A DNA stretch of 64,000 nt from RGIG4097 sp937885645 (GCA_937885645.1 CALABJ010000020.1:34745-98744); one strand, 5' to 3'. Counted from the first letter of the stretch, positions 17,844-26,964 are shown. Numbers and translations are program-made. The notes: generated from the sequence alone by a model not told the origin.

Positions 17844-17870
17844 TAAAAAAAGCCCTTTCAGGGAGGGCTT
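17844..17870 (-). terminator. intrinsic terminator of lepB
   Basis: Minus-strand stem AGCCCT / AGGGCT with a 7-base loop followed by T7. Confidence 0.85.
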
Positions 17871-17872
17871 GA

Positions 17873-18484
17873 TTACGGAGTTTTCAGTCCGCCATCGCGG
17901 TCAACGATGAGGATACATTTGCCTCGCACAAGGTCAAGTGACACTGTGCCGATGTCACTGTACCTACTGTCGTGACTGTGCTCACGGTTGTCACCAAGGC
18001 AGAAAATATAACCTTCGGGCACGGTGATTTTCAAGGGTGTCACGCCGTCCACAGTGTAGGTTTTGCCTTGGATATAATCCTCTTCAAGGGCAACTCCGTT
18101 GACGTAAACGAGGCCGTCGTTTTTGATTTCAATGGTGTCACCAGCCACGCCGATTACTCTCTTTACAATGGGGTCACTTTGCCAAGAAACATCAAAGACA
18201 ACAATGTCGCCACGCTTGATTTTGGCAATCTTGTTGAGGACTAGGGTGTCCCCCTTTTCTATTGTTTCCACCACGTTGCCATCGCCGTCCGTCACGTACT
18301 TTCCGCCGTGCAAAGTGGGGAGCATACTGTCACCGCCCACAGGGATTGTGGATATGACGTAGGTTTTCAAAAGTAGTGCGGTTGCAAGGGCAAGCAAAAC
18401 AATCACCACCACAGAAACAACCGAGGTGATAATTTTTTTCCTACGAGTGTTGGGAGTTTCAAAAACTTCAAGTTCTTCGTTCAT
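17873..18484 (-). CDS. lepB: signal peptidase I
   Basis: 203 aa, typical for Gram-positive SipS-type enzymes. One N-terminal TM helix (residues 18-40), then box B with the catalytic Ser in GGDSMLPTL (about 54), box D with the catalytic Lys in PIVKRVIGVAGD (about 110) and box E GDNREHSHDSR. It cleaves signal peptides from secreted proteins at the outer membrane face. No strong SD is seen before the ATG. Stands alone between the flavoprotein and the hydrolase genes, same strand as both. Confidence 0.95.
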   Translation of the reverse strand: MNEELEVFETPNTRRKKIITSVVSVVVIVLLALATALLLKTYVISTIPVGGDSMLPTLHGGKYVTDGDGNVVETIEKGDTLVLNKIAKIKRGDIVVFDVSWQSDPIVKRVIGVAGDTIEIKNDGLVYVNGVALEEDYIQGKTYTVDGVTPLKITVPEGYIFCLGDNREHSHDSRYSDIGTVSLDLVRGKCILIVDRDGGLKTP

Positions 18485-18527
18485 TGTTTAGACTATGCTT
18501 GCTTTTCCGCCCAGTATACCTAGAATT

Positions 18528-20189
18528 TTATATCCAAAGGAAGTTGTTGAAGACCACTGTCTCCGCCTTGTCAAAGGACAACTTTTTGCCTTCTGCAAAG
18601 AGGGATAGGGGCTTGCCGTATTCGCTCTTGAAATCACTTGCGGACAAGGACACCTTTTGCCAAAACTCTCCGCCTCGCATATTGACTGATGCGGTGAAGG
18701 TCATCTTGTCGGTGTGGACACGGACTTGAATTGTGCGCTTGTCTTTTGAATATGCATCAAATTGCAGGAGAGCATCTCTTTGAGATGAGAAAGACTCTCT
18801 TGTGCTACGATACATAATCAGCCTGCCACTCTTGACTGAAATACCTTTGATGTCAAAAGGTCCGCTGACTGATGCCAAATTGTCGTCGTCAAGGAGAATG
18901 TCGTTGGATTCTGATGAGAAAGTGCCAAGGCCCATACTGCCGTTGTAGATGATACGTTCACTGCCAACGTGAGGAGTGTCCGCTTTGAGGCCAAGTCTGC
19001 TGGGAAGTGTGCCGATGACAGGAGAGCAACTGAGCTCCACGTCCTTCATAGACACTGATGCAAAGGCGGTGATAAGCTCATTTTCATCATAGATGGGAAC
19101 TTTGTAGGCGTATTCGTGCTTGCCCACCTTTTGTCCTTCGGGGAGGGATTTCCAAAATCTGTGTGCGGTGTCAGGTTCACCATAGGACACCGAAATCTGC
19201 TTGTCGGTGAAGTGCTTTTCACCTTTCAAAACAAGATACAGGCTGCCGTCAACTTGGTTGAAAGTGAGGGAGGGCATAGCCACAGGCTCTGAGTCGTGGG
19301 TGAGGTTGCGCTTCAACCACTTTTTAAGGCTTGCGTAAACACCGCTTGTGATTTGGTCAACGGTGCCACGGCTTATCATCAAAGTCTTTGACTTTGCAGG
19401 CACCAAGGATATGATTGCTTCTGCGCGGTCCACGTCCGCGTAGGTGTTGTTTGAGGACACAACGTAGCAGGTGGGGCAGGACACGAATCTTGCATAGGTT
19501 TCTGCGCCTACACCTGTTGAAAATGCTCTTTCCTCATCGTTGGTGGGCACGTTGCCCATGGTGAAACGATGTGAGCCACTGCGCCACAAATAGCCACCGC
19601 CGTTGACTGCCACAAGAGCTGCAACTCTGCCGTCCATGCCAGCCACTTGCCAAGCGACCTGTGCACCTTTGCCAACACCTAGGACGCCTATGCGGTTTTC
19701 GTCAATGATGGGGTGCTCTTCAAGAAGGGAGAGGGCACGGCGGACAATCTTTGACCATTGAAACCAAGGACTTGTCCTTGCGGATCCGTCAATGCGGTCA
19801 AGATGATTGTTGCATTCAGGATAGGATATGTAGTCCAGTGAGGAGGGGAAAGTGGTTTTGTAATCGCCGTCAAATGAGCCATTGAAGTCCAAATGGCACA
19901 CAACCATACCTGCCTTGACAATGTCTCTTGTCAGGCCCACTGCGTCTTTTGTTGCGGAGTGAGAGGACACGAGGAGGACGGCAGGACGAGGGTCCTTCCA
20001 TCTCTTGTCGTAGCACACGTTGACAAAGGCACGCACCTTTCCGTCCTTGAAAGTTTCGGAGGTGAAATATGTGCCTGTTGACAACACAAAATCACGATCT
20101 TCAGAAAAGACCGTTGACGTCTCTAAAGGATCTTTTTTGGGGTTGAACCCCTCCCATACGGCTGTGGGTGTAAGAAATTGCAGTTCCAT
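18528..20189 (-). CDS. alpha/beta-hydrolase-fold protein with apparently missing nucleophile
   Basis: 553 aa from the ATG at 20189. Residues 65-290 look like an alpha/beta hydrolase: PAVLLVSSHSATK, a HLDFNG strand, then RIGVLGVGKGAQVAW, the expected nucleophile elbow. In the family this reads GxSxG; here it is GVGKG, with Gly173 where Ser should be. The C-terminal 250 residues are beta-rich and unrecognised. No signal peptide. The start is chosen because a promoter TTTACT-17-TATAAT (20197-20225) puts transcription start within one base of this ATG and no SD exists. It may be a pseudoenzyme or a binding protein. Confidence 0.7.
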   Translation of the reverse strand: MELQFLTPTAVWEGFNPKKDPLETSTVFSEDRDFVLSTGTYFTSETFKDGKVRAFVNVCYDKRWKDPRPAVLLVSSHSATKDAVGLTRDIVKAGMVVCHLDFNGSFDGDYKTTFPSSLDYISYPECNNHLDRIDGSARTSPWFQWSKIVRRALSLLEEHPIIDENRIGVLGVGKGAQVAWQVAGMDGRVAALVAVNGGGYLWRSGSHRFTMGNVPTNDEERAFSTGVGAETYARFVSCPTCYVVSSNNTYADVDRAEAIISLVPAKSKTLMISRGTVDQITSGVYASLKKWLKRNLTHDSEPVAMPSLTFNQVDGSLYLVLKGEKHFTDKQISVSYGEPDTAHRFWKSLPEGQKVGKHEYAYKVPIYDENELITAFASVSMKDVELSCSPVIGTLPSRLGLKADTPHVGSERIIYNGSMGLGTFSSESNDILLDDDNLASVSGPFDIKGISVKSGRLIMYRSTRESFSSQRDALLQFDAYSKDKRTIQVRVHTDKMTFTASVNMRGGEFWQKVSLSASDFKSEYGKPLSLFAEGKKLSFDKAETVVFNNFLWI

Positions 20190-20454
20190 ACCCAAGATTA
20201 TACACGAAAGTGAGGGCAAAGTAAAGCACTAATAATTTAGTGCTTCCGCCTGCACACAAGGGTGCGCGATGAAAAGAGCGGTTTAGAACACCGCTTTCCC
20301 CTAGGTTTTCCGCCATTTCAGCCCCTATATTATGGTCAAAATCGGCGGTTGAAAGTGTGCCTACCTGAGCAAATCTCCCCTTCATCATTTGGTCATAGCC
20401 CTCTTTCAGCAACCGAAAAGTGTTGTCGTCGGGCAAAATGAAGTCCTTGTCCAT
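20101..20454 (-). CDS. possible small protein downstream of gerC (uncertain)
   Basis: 117-codon frame; the first 70 residues (MDKDFILPDDNTFRLLKEGY onward) look protein-like and use codons similar to neighbours. The last 30 codons overlap the start of the hydrolase-like gene and its promoter, so if real the gene may end differently or be decaying. No SD; a sigma-G-like -10 (AATACTA) sits 6 bases before the ATG, which would fit leaderless forespore expression, but no matching -35 is seen. No recognisable family. Confidence 0.3.
   Translation of the reverse strand: MDKDFILPDDNTFRLLKEGYDQMMKGRFAQVGTLSTADFDHNIGAEMAENLGESGVLNRSFHRAPLCAGGSTKLLVLYFALTFVYNLGYGTAISYTHSRMGGVQPQKRSFRDVNGLF
20197..20225 (-). 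promoter_or_regulatory. sigma-A promoter for a predicted leaderless mRNA (hydrolase-like gene)
   Basis: Minus strand: -35 TTTACT (20220-20225), 17-bp spacer, -10 TATAAT (20197-20202). Position +1 falls at 20189/20190, the first base of the ATG. No Shine-Dalgarno. Confidence 0.7.
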
Positions 20455-20487
20455 AGGACATAGTATTCGGCGAGGGTGAAAAGGGTG

Positions 20488-21645
20488 TCAGCTGTTTTCG
20501 GTCACCTTGATTTGATAGGATGCTTCAAAATTTATCTTGTCAAGACAGTCCTCTTCAAGGGTGCGCCCCACCTTTCTGTACACCAAATTTTCAAGGCCTA
20601 AAAAGTCTATTCCACACTCCTGCGACAATAGATAGGTGGCTTTCAGTTGCTCGGTCAGTTGCTTTTCTAATAAATCCCTTGCCGCTAGGACTTCAGGGGA
20701 GTTGCAGTTGAGTACAAGTGGAGTGTCAAAGCCCTGCGCTTCAACAAAGGATACGTTCATTTTCAGTTCTGCCGTGACGGTCATACCCTCAACTTTCACG
20801 GATTTTGAGTTTTTGATTATCCTAAACTCAATGACGCCACCATCGGGGAGCGAAACCGCCAATTTGTCCTTAACCTCACTTGACAGAAACATATTCACCG
20901 CTTTAGCGGTGTTTTCGTCAACAACCTTGTCACCCTCATCGTCTATGACAAGGTTTTTGTTGATGCTGACGATATAGTTTTTGTCGTTTCCGCCAGCGCT
21001 GTCGCTTATGGGTTTGTCGGGCATTTCGTAGATTTCAAGGTAGGGAAGCGCCACTCCACCACTGCGTGAGGTGCGCAGGGCAAGATAGTCCTTGACGCTT
21101 ACTGAAGTCAAACCCCCTGCCTCTAAATCTTGCAACAAAACCGACTGCAAAAAGAAGGAAATGTTTTCAGTTGAGGGGATTTTGCTTGCAAAAAGAGAGG
21201 GGATATCCTCGTCCGTTGCCACCACAAGGGCTTGCTCAGGGAGAGAAAGTGACTTTGTCAAGGCGGAAAAAGTACGGATAGGGTTGAGAGATAATGCACT
21301 CCGTGACATAATGACAAGGTTGCAGTGGGACAGTGACACCACAAGCCCTATCTTTTCACTGACAGAATTGACCGCTTCACCGATGGTTTTGCCCTCGGCG
21401 GAGTAAGTGAGATAGTTGGTTGTGCCCTTGTCACTGCCTGCACCACCGCTGACAGTCACCACTTGCACGGTGAGGTTGTATTTTTCGTCTTTGAAGTCAA
21501 CGCCGATGCCAACTGCAATACCTGACTGAGTGAGGGATTTGTTTTCAACCACTCTGCCAAAAACTACAAGCACCACCGCAATCAACAATATGACAAGAGT
21601 TTTCCTTGCAAAAAACTTGCCTTTGAGCCGTCCTTTATCACTCAT
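20488..21645 (-). CDS. gerC: spore germination protein, Ger(x)C family, lacking the lipobox cysteine
   Basis: 385 aa. N-terminal hydrophobic helix (residues 16-29), then GIAVGIGVDFKDEKYNLTVQ and SLSHCNLVIMS, typical of the N-domain, and a C-terminal GerC domain ending SYQIKV. GerC subunits are normally lipoproteins with a GCWD-type site after the signal; here the position reads FGRVVENKSL, so Arg31 replaces Cys and lipidation is not possible. It may stay anchored by its uncleaved helix. It forms a germinant receptor with GerA and GerB in the spore inner membrane. It overlaps gerB by 8 bases; third gene of the operon. Confidence 0.88.
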   Translation of the reverse strand: MSDKGRLKGKFFARKTLVILLIAVVLVVFGRVVENKSLTQSGIAVGIGVDFKDEKYNLTVQVVTVSGGAGSDKGTTNYLTYSAEGKTIGEAVNSVSEKIGLVVSLSHCNLVIMSRSALSLNPIRTFSALTKSLSLPEQALVVATDEDIPSLFASKIPSTENISFFLQSVLLQDLEAGGLTSVSVKDYLALRTSRSGGVALPYLEIYEMPDKPISDSAGGNDKNYIVSINKNLVIDDEGDKVVDENTAKAVNMFLSSEVKDKLAVSLPDGGVIEFRIIKNSKSVKVEGMTVTAELKMNVSFVEAQGFDTPLVLNCNSPEVLAARDLLEKQLTEQLKATYLLSQECGIDFLGLENLVYRKVGRTLEEDCLDKINFEASYQIKVTENS

Positions 21646-22747
21646 TTCGCGCGCTTTCCTCCTTCAAATTTTTGTTGTTTTCTCGTTTTTTCAACCCTTT
21701 CAAAATCACAAAATACACGGGTAGAATCACGGAAAATGCGGTCATCACAGCCCCAACCACCTTTGAGTGGGAGAAATCTGCAATGCTTTGCGGTGAGGGG
21801 AGCAGGGTGCAAAGCAAAAATATCACCACCGCAAGGATAAATCCAAAAGGAATTTTGCTTTTTGTGAGGCGCACCGAGCACTCCATGACTCCGTAAAACA
21901 AAAAGCCCATTTCAGTAATTCCCATGACTATGACCGCAAAAAGAGCAGTCCACTCCATACGTCCAATTTCAGTTGAAAGCTGATTGAATCCGGAGGTTTC
22001 AATGAGAAGATTGCTGACGATTTTCATTGCGTTTCCGTACATAGCAACTCCTATCATAACCACGATGACAGTCAAAATTTGCGTCACACCAAAGGCAGTA
22101 GGGATATAGGGGAATTTCTTTTTCTTCACCTTGATGAAAATCAGTGGCATAAAGTTTCCAAGCCAAGTGCCGTAGCGTAGTGAGTGAGCAAAAAACTCCT
22201 TTGCCGAGGTTGACAAGATGGGCAGATTTCGCCCAATGTCTAGGTCTGCTTTCAAAAAAGCCAAGTTCAAAACAATGATGCCAAGGATCAAAAACACCAT
22301 AATTTCACAGAGGCGAGCAATGGTGACAACCCCTTTCACTCCAAGATAAATGACAGGCACAATGAGCATAGTCACCACTATGACAGGGGCAATGCCAACG
22401 TACAGTTCGATTGCAAAAAACAGCACCGAAAAAGCGAAGAAAGTGAGGCACTTGAAACCCATAAAAATCGATGCAAATATAAGCCCGAATTTGTAGCGTA
22501 AGTCATCATGGAGCAGTTCGTCACCACCGTCATGGAAGAAGAGATATGTTATGACAAATGCAAAGGTGTCAACAAGGACGAGAAGCAAATAAAACCAAAG
22601 GGTTGATGACGACAAATACTCACTGACAATTGAGGGCAGTGAGGACAATTTGTAGGCAAGAGTGCTGATTACAACCACCCCGCCAACTTGAGAGTTGTAG
22701 AGGGTTGTAGTTTTTGGATTATGACAAAATCGGTTGTTTATCTTCAT
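21638..22747 (-). CDS. gerB: spore germination permease, GerB family (amino-acid-permease fold)
   Basis: 369 aa with 10 predicted TM helices, all in order (for example ISTLAYKLSSLPSIV near 30 and the last pair near 315-350). The APC-type fold and its place between gerA and gerC identify it as the B subunit, which binds the germinant in the spore inner membrane. Overlaps gerA by 4 bases (ATGA-type) and gerC by 8. Slightly basic cytoplasmic tail. The germinant cannot be inferred. Confidence 0.88.
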   Translation of the reverse strand: MKINNRFCHNPKTTTLYNSQVGGVVVISTLAYKLSSLPSIVSEYLSSSTLWFYLLLVLVDTFAFVITYLFFHDGGDELLHDDLRYKFGLIFASIFMGFKCLTFFAFSVLFFAIELYVGIAPVIVVTMLIVPVIYLGVKGVVTIARLCEIMVFLILGIIVLNLAFLKADLDIGRNLPILSTSAKEFFAHSLRYGTWLGNFMPLIFIKVKKKKFPYIPTAFGVTQILTVIVVMIGVAMYGNAMKIVSNLLIETSGFNQLSTEIGRMEWTALFAVIVMGITEMGFLFYGVMECSVRLTKSKIPFGFILAVVIFLLCTLLPSPQSIADFSHSKVVGAVMTAFSVILPVYFVILKGLKKRENNKNLKEESARNE

Positions 22748-24234
22748 AAAATATCATCATCAACATCGTTTTCAGTCATACGCGTTCTGTTTTGCGATGG
22801 AATTGAAAACGGTCGTCTTTTCATATTTACAGTGCTTTGTTTCAGCACTCCGTCCTTTAAGTCGGGGTTGATGCGAGGGGCATAAGGCGCAAGATAGGGC
22901 GCGCCATAACTGTCCATTGACACTAGGTAGGCAACAAGCATTATGGAGAGAATCACTATGCCGAATAGCCCCATAACTGCGGATACGGATAGGAATAAAA
23001 ACCGCAAAATCGACAACGTGCCCACCTCGTCTGGCACGCAAAAAATTCCTATTGCAGAAAGGGCTGTGACTAGGACCGCAGGGGAGGATATTAGCCCTGC
23101 TTTTACCGCCGTGTCGCCAAGGACAATTGCACCGACAATAGACAGTGAAATGCCCATAAGCCGAGGCATACGCACTGAGGCTTGATTGAGGATTTCAAAG
23201 AGGAGCAACACCACAAACATTTCAATGGCAGGGGGAAAGGGTATGCCGTTTGTGGCAGAGAGCAAAGTGATGAGAAACTTCAAGGGCATAAGGTGATAGT
23301 GATGACTTTGCAATGCCACGTATGCCCCGGGGAGAATTATGGTGAGGAGTGCCCCCATAATGCGAAGCACCCGTATCATTGAGGACCGCCAGTCGTCAGA
23401 ATAGTAGTCGTAGCCGTCTTGCAAATCCTCAAATAGCACAAAGGGCAATGTCAACACAAGGGGAGAGCCGTCAACTATGATTGCCACCCGACCTTCAAGG
23501 AGTTTTGCCGCCAAAACGTCGGGCTTTTCGGTCGTGCCCACTTGATTGAAAAAGGAAAATCGCCTGCCTTGTATGAAGGAGGAAACGTAGGAGCTGTCAA
23601 TGACGCCGTCAATATCTATTGCGCTTAGTCTTTTTGTTATCTCATCAACCACACGCTTTTCAGCAATGCCGTCCACGTACACCACGCTGACCGCCGTTGA
23701 TGAGTATCTGCCTATAGTCATATTTTTCACGGTGAGTTTTGGTGATTTTATACGTCTGCGGATGAGGGTGACGTTGGTTTTGATTTCTTCAATGAAGCCT
23801 TCTCTCGGTCCTTTCAAAACGTTTGAGGTGGGTGGCTCAGCAACGGCGCGCTTGTCAAACTTTCTTAGGCTCAAAAGATTGCCCTTGTCTTCGCCGTCTA
23901 TGAAGAGTACGATATCCCCCTCGGCAACGGCAGGGGCAAATCCCTCTTTTTCAAGAGGTTTTATTTCCTCTCCGTAGGAGATGACGGATGGAAGAGTGGC
24001 AGAGGACAACGTTTTGTCGTGGGACAAAAGAGGTTTTATCACGTTTTGTTCAAGGAGCAGTTTGTCACTGCCTCCGTCAAGGAAGCATAAAACGGCGTGA
24101 ACGGTGTCGGTGTCCACGTCGCGGAAGAACAAATCGTCGCTAGATGAAAACTCCTGTTGGAGTGTCAGTTTGAAATCCTCTTTTCTCACGGCGTAATCTT
24201 TGACCAAAACAGAAAAAAGTAAACGTATGGCCAT
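22744..24234 (-). CDS. gerA: spore germination protein, GerA family
   Basis: 496 aa. Soluble N-terminal half (residues 1-250) with the family motif GRYSSTAVSVVYVDGIA near 170 and LLEGRVAIIVDGSPLVLTLP near 245, followed by about five TM helices from residue 290. GerA is the A subunit of nutrient germinant receptors and forms an ion-conducting oligomer. First gene of gerA-gerB-gerC, divergent from the GtrA-like gene. No SD is visible; a sigma-G-like -10 (CAATATGA) sits 5 bases before the ATG but without a convincing -35. Confidence 0.88.
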   Translation of the reverse strand: MAIRLLFSVLVKDYAVRKEDFKLTLQQEFSSSDDLFFRDVDTDTVHAVLCFLDGGSDKLLLEQNVIKPLLSHDKTLSSATLPSVISYGEEIKPLEKEGFAPAVAEGDIVLFIDGEDKGNLLSLRKFDKRAVAEPPTSNVLKGPREGFIEEIKTNVTLIRRRIKSPKLTVKNMTIGRYSSTAVSVVYVDGIAEKRVVDEITKRLSAIDIDGVIDSSYVSSFIQGRRFSFFNQVGTTEKPDVLAAKLLEGRVAIIVDGSPLVLTLPFVLFEDLQDGYDYYSDDWRSSMIRVLRIMGALLTIILPGAYVALQSHHYHLMPLKFLITLLSATNGIPFPPAIEMFVVLLLFEILNQASVRMPRLMGISLSIVGAIVLGDTAVKAGLISSPAVLVTALSAIGIFCVPDEVGTLSILRFLFLSVSAVMGLFGIVILSIMLVAYLVSMDSYGAPYLAPYAPRINPDLKDGVLKQSTVNMKRRPFSIPSQNRTRMTENDVDDDIL

Positions 24235-24250
24235 AGTTTCATATTGACTT

Positions 24251-24268
24251 TATACCACAAGGGGTATA
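24251..24268. promoter_or_regulatory. operator-like inverted repeat in the gerA/gtrA-like divergent region
   Basis: TATACC-N6-GGTATA between the divergent starts at 24234 and 24289, overlapping a TATAAA -10 candidate for the + strand gene. The -35 (TTGACT, 24244-24249) is only 15 bp away, so promoter quality is modest. Confidence 0.4.
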
Positions 24269-24288
24269 AAATGGCAGTAGGAGGAATT

Positions 24289-24990
24289 ATGGACGAACTC
24301 GGAAAGGTAAAACTCACAAAAGAGCAACAAGCGGAATTGACCAGAGAGGAACTGCAGGAATACAAAATGGTCCGCAGAAAATCCTTGAAGCAAGCAATCA
24401 AATATTTCCTGTGCGCAGCCAGCGCAGGTGTCATACAGATTGTCACTTTCACAATTCTGCAAGCAGTCATCAAAAGCGAAAAGACAATATGGTTTATGGT
24501 GCCGGGGATTCCCCTCGGAGATTTCATTGCCACCACAATCGCTCTTGGTTTGTCAATTCTTTGGAACTTCACCCTCAACAGAAAGTTCACCTTCCAGTCG
24601 GCAGGCAACGTGCCTAGAGCAATGTTTCTTGCATTCTTGTTCTACGTGCCGTTCTATCCCTTCCAAACTTGGTATGTGCCCACAATCAAGGCCCAACTTG
24701 TGGCGGTTATGCCCGGCATGGCGGACCTTGCAGGCATAGTGGCAGAAGCAACAGTGATGCTCATCAACTTCGTCCTTGAATTTTGCTGGCAAAAGTTTGT
24801 CATCTACCGCAAGGAAGAAAACAGCGCCCTCAACAAATACAATGTTGGTGAGGTTGGTCCTAACGGCGAAATCACCCCTGCAAAGGACGCATTTGACGGC
24901 ATGGAAATGTACGAGCTTCTGCACAAAGGTGTGGACATCAACAACTTAGACGACAAAAAACTTAGAAAAATACTTGACGACATAGACTAA
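24289..24990 (+). CDS. GtrA-like membrane protein
   Basis: 233 aa from the ATG at 24289 with SD TAGGAGG; an earlier in-frame ATG lies within the leader. Four TM helices in the GtrA pattern: FLCAASAGVIQIVTFTIL, a second at IATTIALGLSILWNF followed by TLNRKFTF (the GtrA signature), and two more before VIYRKEE. GtrA proteins are thought to move or flip lipid-linked sugars for wall or teichoic-acid glycosylation. The 60-residue cytoplasmic tail is unusual. The promoter region contains TATACC-N6-GGTATA (24251-24268), overlapping the -10. Confidence 0.8.
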   Translation: MDELGKVKLTKEQQAELTREELQEYKMVRRKSLKQAIKYFLCAASAGVIQIVTFTILQAVIKSEKTIWFMVPGIPLGDFIATTIALGLSILWNFTLNRKFTFQSAGNVPRAMFLAFLFYVPFYPFQTWYVPTIKAQLVAVMPGMADLAGIVAEATVMLINFVLEFCWQKFVIYRKEENSALNKYNVGEVGPNGEITPAKDAFDGMEMYELLHKGVDINNLDDKKLRKILDDID

Positions 24991-25017
24991 AAAATTTGCT
25001 TCATTGTAAGTCGTCAA

Positions 25018-25043
25018 AGCCACTCAGTCGAGTGGCTTTTTTC
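25018..25043 (+). terminator. intrinsic terminator of the GtrA-like gene
   Basis: Stem AGCCACTC / GAGTGGCT, loop AGTC, followed by T6. Confidence 0.9.
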
Positions 25044-25131
25044 TAAAAAATAATTAAAACAATCAAATACGTTTGTAAAAATCTGCGGTGTGGTTTATCA
25101 TAAAAGAGCGACAATAATCTGGGAGACAACT

Positions 25132-26511
25132 ATGTTTGAAAAATATTTGCCCGAAATTATAGAAACAATCTCAAAATCAGTCCAAATTAAAACCGTTCTT
25201 GACGTGGCAGTCCCCGGCGGTCCTTTTGGACAAGGCAACAAGGATTGCCTTGAATACGTGCTGTCCGTTGCAGACAAACTTGGATTCAGGACAGTCAACC
25301 TTGACGGCTACTGCGGATACGCAGAAATCGGTGAAGGCGAAGAAATCGTCGGCATCATCGGTCACCTTGACGTAGTGCCCGAGGGTGAAGGCTGGAAAGT
25401 GCCTGCCTACTCAGGCGCACTTGTTGACGATGAAATCTGGGGCAGAGGCACCATTGATGACAAAGGCCCTATCATCATCGCTCTTTACGTGGTCAAAGCA
25501 CTTATGGACAAAGGCTTTGCCTTTGGCAAACGTGTCCGCGTCATCTTTGGTTGCAATGAAGAAACAGGCTCAAAGTGTATGGAGCACTATCTTGAAGTGG
25601 ACGAGCCTATCTCTTACGGCGTCACTCCCGACTCAAACTTCCCCGTCATCTTTGCAGAGAAGTCAATCAACAACATCTTTTTGAGCGGTGAAGGAAGAAG
25701 CCACGGTAAGGTGAAGTTGACCTATCTTGACGGCGGAATCGTCATCAACGCAGTGCCCGACCTTTGCACCTTTACCCTTGAAGCAGAGGGAATTGTTGGC
25801 AAGATTCAACTGTGCAAGGCAATCAACGCAATTTCAAAACGCCTTGGCAAAAACAATATCAAGTTCAGCTGTGAAAGCAAGTGCGGAAAGGCAGTGTTTG
25901 CCGTCCACGGCAAAGCAGCCCACGGCAGTGTGCCTCATCACGGAGTAAACGCCGTGTCCTACGCAATAGACGGTATGTGCGGAGTGGTGGACGATGACTT
26001 TGTCAAGTTCTACAACACCGCAATCGGCACTTGTGTACATGGTGAAAAACTGGGTTGCTTCGCAGAAGACGAGTATGGCAAAATCGCCGTCAACGTTGGC
26101 CTTTGCCACTATGAAAACGGAAAGTTTGAAGTCCGTGTCAACAGCAGACTTCCTTTCAACACCAACTCTGAAAAGATGGTTGAAGAGATCAAAGCAACCG
26201 TTGGCGACAGCGTAAAAGTGGACTTGAAGTCATCATCAACAGGTTTCAAAATGGACAAGGATTCACCTATGATCAAGGCGCTTATGAATGCATACGCCAC
26301 AGTCACCGGCGACTATGAAAGTCAGCCTATTTGCAGTGCAGGTGGCACTTATGCAAGAGAGTTCACAAACTGCGTTGCATTTGGCCCTGAAATGAAGGGA
26401 TATGGTGAAATGATAATCCACGAACCCAACGAGCGTATCTCCTTGAAAGCCATCGAAGCCATCTTCAACATCTACCTCAAAGCCTTTGAAGACCTGATTT
26501 CCTTGGAGTAG
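25132..26511 (+). CDS. M20 family dipeptidase (PepV/Sapep type)
   Basis: 459 aa from the ATG at 25132, which has SD GGGAGA; the frame opens 42 bases earlier without support. Di-zinc motifs: HLDVVPEGEGW (first His, near 83), WGRGTIDDKGP (bridging Asp, near 117) and GCNEETGS (catalytic Glu-Glu, near 153). The lid domain spans about 190-370. The Sapep/PepV clan cleaves dipeptides after import, in the cytoplasm. It is a single-gene unit between two non-coding gaps. Confidence 0.9.
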   Translation: MFEKYLPEIIETISKSVQIKTVLDVAVPGGPFGQGNKDCLEYVLSVADKLGFRTVNLDGYCGYAEIGEGEEIVGIIGHLDVVPEGEGWKVPAYSGALVDDEIWGRGTIDDKGPIIIALYVVKALMDKGFAFGKRVRVIFGCNEETGSKCMEHYLEVDEPISYGVTPDSNFPVIFAEKSINNIFLSGEGRSHGKVKLTYLDGGIVINAVPDLCTFTLEAEGIVGKIQLCKAINAISKRLGKNNIKFSCESKCGKAVFAVHGKAAHGSVPHHGVNAVSYAIDGMCGVVDDDFVKFYNTAIGTCVHGEKLGCFAEDEYGKIAVNVGLCHYENGKFEVRVNSRLPFNTNSEKMVEEIKATVGDSVKVDLKSSSTGFKMDKDSPMIKALMNAYATVTGDYESQPICSAGGTYAREFTNCVAFGPEMKGYGEMIIHEPNERISLKAIEAIFNIYLKAFEDLISLE

Positions 26512-26579
26512 AACGTCGGTTTTTCTAGGAAAAAGAGGGTGAAAAGCAGGAATAAAACTTTTTTAGTTGCGTTTTTTGC

Positions 26580-26608
26580 TTTACATTTTTGAAATAATAT
26601 ATTAATAT
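26580..26608 (+). promoter_or_regulatory. sigma-A promoter of the rpsF-ssb-rpsR operon
   Basis: -35 TTTACA (26580-26585), 17-bp spacer, -10 TAATAT (26603-26608). The roughly 70-base leader contains a hairpin (GTC-C-TTTC / GAAAGAC, about 26636-26661) that could be an S6:S18 autoregulatory site, but I do not see its signature CCG bulge. Confidence 0.7.
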
Positions 26609-26685
26609 ATCAAAGCATTATATAGTAATGCACAGTCCTTTCTTTCGTGAAGGCGAAAGACATAAGTCCAAAAGGAGGTAAAAAC

Positions 26686-26964
26686 ATGAATAAGTACGAA
26701 ATTCTCTACATCATTCGCGCAGGCATCGAAGATGACCAAAAGAACGCAGTTGTCGAAAAGTACGAAGCACTTGCAAATTCACTTGGCACAGTGACCGAAC
26801 TCGACAAATGGGGTCTTAGAAAGTTCGCATACGTCATGGACAAACAAACTGAAGGTTATTACGTTCTTATGAACGTTGAATGTTCAGTTGAAGCACGTGA
26901 CGAAATCGACAGACAAATGGGCATCGATGACAACGTCATGAGAAGCATGTTCATCAAGAAGTAA
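26686..26964 (+). CDS. rpsF: 30S ribosomal protein S6
   Basis: 92 aa from the ATG with a strong SD AAAGGAGGT; a frame extension to 26647 lacks SD. The sequence MNKYEILYIIRAGIEDDQ, followed by the LDKWGLRKFAY-type motif (ELDKWGLRKFAYVMDKQTEG) and ending MRSMFIKK, is S6. It binds S18 on the 30S platform. First gene of the canonical rpsF-ssb-rpsR operon. Confidence 0.97.
   Translation: MNKYEILYIIRAGIEDDQKNAVVEKYEALANSLGTVTELDKWGLRKFAYVMDKQTEGYYVLMNVECSVEARDEIDRQMGIDDNVMRSMFIKK

Noticed and set aside
24239..24270. sigma-G promoter for gerABC
   Set aside because: A CAATATGA -10-like word is present, but no GNATR -35 at the right distance; evidence too thin to annotate.
26636..26661. S6:S18 autoregulatory RNA in the rpsF leader
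   Set aside because: A hairpin is present but the conserved CCG bulge of the known S6 leader motif is not visible.
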